Notes under the pieces: generated by a model
Told to the model about the DNA's origin: nothing
Seen by the model: only the letters and a program-made list of their open reading frames with translations
Databases searched by the model: none
Source: Gemmobacter sp.
GTDB taxonomy: Bacteria > Pseudomonadota > Alphaproteobacteria > Rhodobacterales > Rhodobacteraceae
Assembly: GCA_030656535.1 (NCBI GenBank)
Contig: JAUSPL010000240.1
Location: forward strand, 1 to 5,855
DNA: 5,855 bases
Direction: 5' to 3'
Translations under genes and position numbers: made by a program
Shown: piece after piece, positions 4,949 to 5,855 of the stretch
Numbering within the stretch: position 1 is the first letter of the stretch
Layout of the letters: each line of letters starts with the position of its first letter

Positions 4949-5788
4949 CCGAAAACCTGACACCAGCGGTTCTGGTAACGCATCATTCCGGCTGGTCCGA
5001 AATTCAGTGCAACCGGCCCGACCGCTTGAATGCCTTCAGCGACGAAATGCAGGCCGGGCTTTTGGCGGCGCTGAGCCACGCAGCATCCGACCCATCGTGC
5101 CGGGCCGTTCTTCTGACAGGGTCCGGGCGGGCGTTCTGTGCCGGCCAGGATTTGACGGAACGCGATCCACGGCGGCGCAGCGGCCCCCCCCGATCTGGGC
5201 AGGTCGGTGCGTGAGCGGTACAACCCGCTGGTCACGCTGCTGCGAGAGATGCCAAAGCCGGTGGTCTGTGCCGTGAACGGCATGGCCGCCGGGGCCGGAG
5301 TGGGCATCGCGCTGGCTTGCGACATTGTGTTGGCGGCAGATCAGGCGGTTTTTCTGCTGGCCTTCTCCAGGCTTGGGCTTGTGCCGGATGCCGGATCAAG
5401 CTGGGCTTTGACCCGCGCGCTTGGGGCCCCGCGCGCCCGCGCACTGGCAATGACAGGTGGCCGACTGATGGCAGGCCAGGCTGCCGACTGGGGCTTGATC
5501 TGGCAAGCGCTGCCAGAGGCAGACCTGATGGCCGAGGCGCGGCGGTTGACCGAGGAATTATCCAAAGGGCCAAGTCTGGCACTCGGCTTGATCAAAGAGG
5601 TGGTTCGCGCCGCCGATCAGAACGATTTTGCAACGCAGATCGCGCTGGAGGCTGCGTTGCAGGACCAATGCGGGCGCAACCCGAATTATGACGAAGGCGT
5701 GCTGGCCTTTCTGGAAAAGCGCCCCGCCCGGTTTGCTGGCGTCGAAAGCACCGATCCCACCGAAAGGGCATTCGACTCCAAGCCCTGA
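4945..5788 (+). pseudogene. paaG: PaaG, 1,2-epoxyphenylacetyl-CoA isomerase, frameshifted at a C8 tract
   Basis: PaaG is a crotonase-family enzyme that converts ring-1,2-epoxyphenylacetyl-CoA to oxepin-CoA in phenylacetate degradation. The 5' frame (4945-5214) reads MTENLTPAVLVTHHSGW, then NRPDRLNAFSDEM, LLTGSGRAFCAGQDLTERDP, and goes out of frame to a TGA at 5212-5214. The correct continuation is one frame over: PDLGRSVRERYNPLV, then LREMPKPVVCAVNGMAAGAG, ALACDIVLAA, FSRLGLVPDAGSSWAL, and so on to a stop at 5786-5788. The Asp codon at 5387-5389 matches the catalytic Asp of PaaG (GLIPDCGG in E. coli). Removing one C from the eight-C run at 5184-5191 restores one continuous 280-residue protein; E. 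coli PaaG has 262, and the extra is mostly a C-terminal tail. The start overlaps the stop of the upstream gene as ATGA, with GAAGGA ahead. As given, only an N-terminal fragment is made, unless the GTG at 5207 allows reinitiation. Sequencing error, slippage and true inactivation are all possible. Confidence 0.88.
5184..5191 (+). repeat. Eight-C homopolymer at the paaG frameshift
   Basis: This is an uninterrupted run of eight C residues preceded by GG. Seven Cs would read Gly-Pro-Pro-Asp-Leu-Gly in one frame across the site, so a single extra base explains the break in paaG. Such tracts are prone both to replication slippage and to base-calling errors. Confidence 0.85.
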
Positions 5789-5855
5789 TGCCGGCGCACG
5801 GGCTTGATACCCTTTATGGGCGTTGTTGCGTAACTCACGCCTGAGGCATGATGGC
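5789..5855 (+). other. Short 3' flank of paaG, possibly the end of an insertion sequence
   Basis: No gene can be followed in these 67 nt. The only small reading, from the ATG at 5788-5790, closes after 18 codons. From about 5818 the sequence GGGCGTTGTTGCGTAACTCA resembles, from memory, terminal inverted repeats of insertion sequences common in alphaproteobacteria (IS5-like GTTGTTGC ends). An element may therefore begin here and continue past the window. Its transposase and other end are not visible, so this stays tentative. No convincing terminator hairpin follows paaG. Confidence 0.28.

Noticed and set aside
4536..5276. Plus-strand ORF of 246 codons
   Set aside because: It runs out of frame through the C-terminus of the fusion enzyme and the start of paaG and is Arg/Ser/Pro-rich.
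5766..5815. Possible terminator after paaG
   Set aside because: The only pairings (AGGGC/GCCCT with a long loop; GGG/CCC with 3 bp) are too weak, and no T-run follows a stable stem.

Overview
The window looks like alphaproteobacterial DNA, most likely from the order Rhodobacterales (Paracoccus/Ruegeria-like). The evidence is the GC-rich coding bias, the style of the small plasmid-type hypothetical proteins, and a bifunctional enoyl-CoA hydratase/3-hydroxyacyl-CoA dehydrogenase followed directly by a PaaG-type isomerase. This placement is inferred from protein character, since no rRNA or other marker is present. All family calls come from reading motifs, without any database search.

Left half (about 1-2640) is accessory, plasmid- or island-like DNA. 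It opens with the 3' end of an unrecognised plus-strand gene (stop at 488-490). Next is a compact Xre/MbcA/ParS-type antitoxin (571-921) and RES-domain toxin (925-1422) operon, with a plausible promoter and an array of GATTGCCA/ATTGC half-sites just upstream. Converging on it is a minus-strand three-gene operon of small unknown proteins (2547 back to 1445), with a 12-nt gap between the first two genes and an ATGA overlap between the last two. A 7-bp perfect hairpin lies where the two operons meet.

Middle (2548-2974) is a 427-nt junction without an intact recognisable gene. It holds the upstream region of the minus-strand operon, a short remnant that starts like a phage-type helix-turn-helix protein (2648-2875), and the promoter/leader of the catabolic genes, with a GCCTG-CCG-CAGGC inverted repeat.

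Right half (2975-5788) is a two-gene catabolic operon. The first gene encodes a fused crotonase/3-hydroxyacyl-CoA dehydrogenase with all catalytic residues present but an unusually short C-terminus. The second, overlapping it by ATGA, is paaG, split into two frames at a run of eight C residues. Together they point to CoA-thioester steps of phenylacetate degradation: PaaG makes the oxepin-CoA, and the fusion could do the PaaF/PaaH-like hydration and dehydrogenation of the opened chain. Past paaG the sequence ends in a stretch that may be the terminus of an insertion sequence, which would cut off the rest of the operon. No CRISPR array, tRNA or rRNA was seen. The most notable items are the homopolymer frameshift in paaG, the iterated operator of the RES toxin-antitoxin operon, and the shortened C-terminus of the fusion enzyme.
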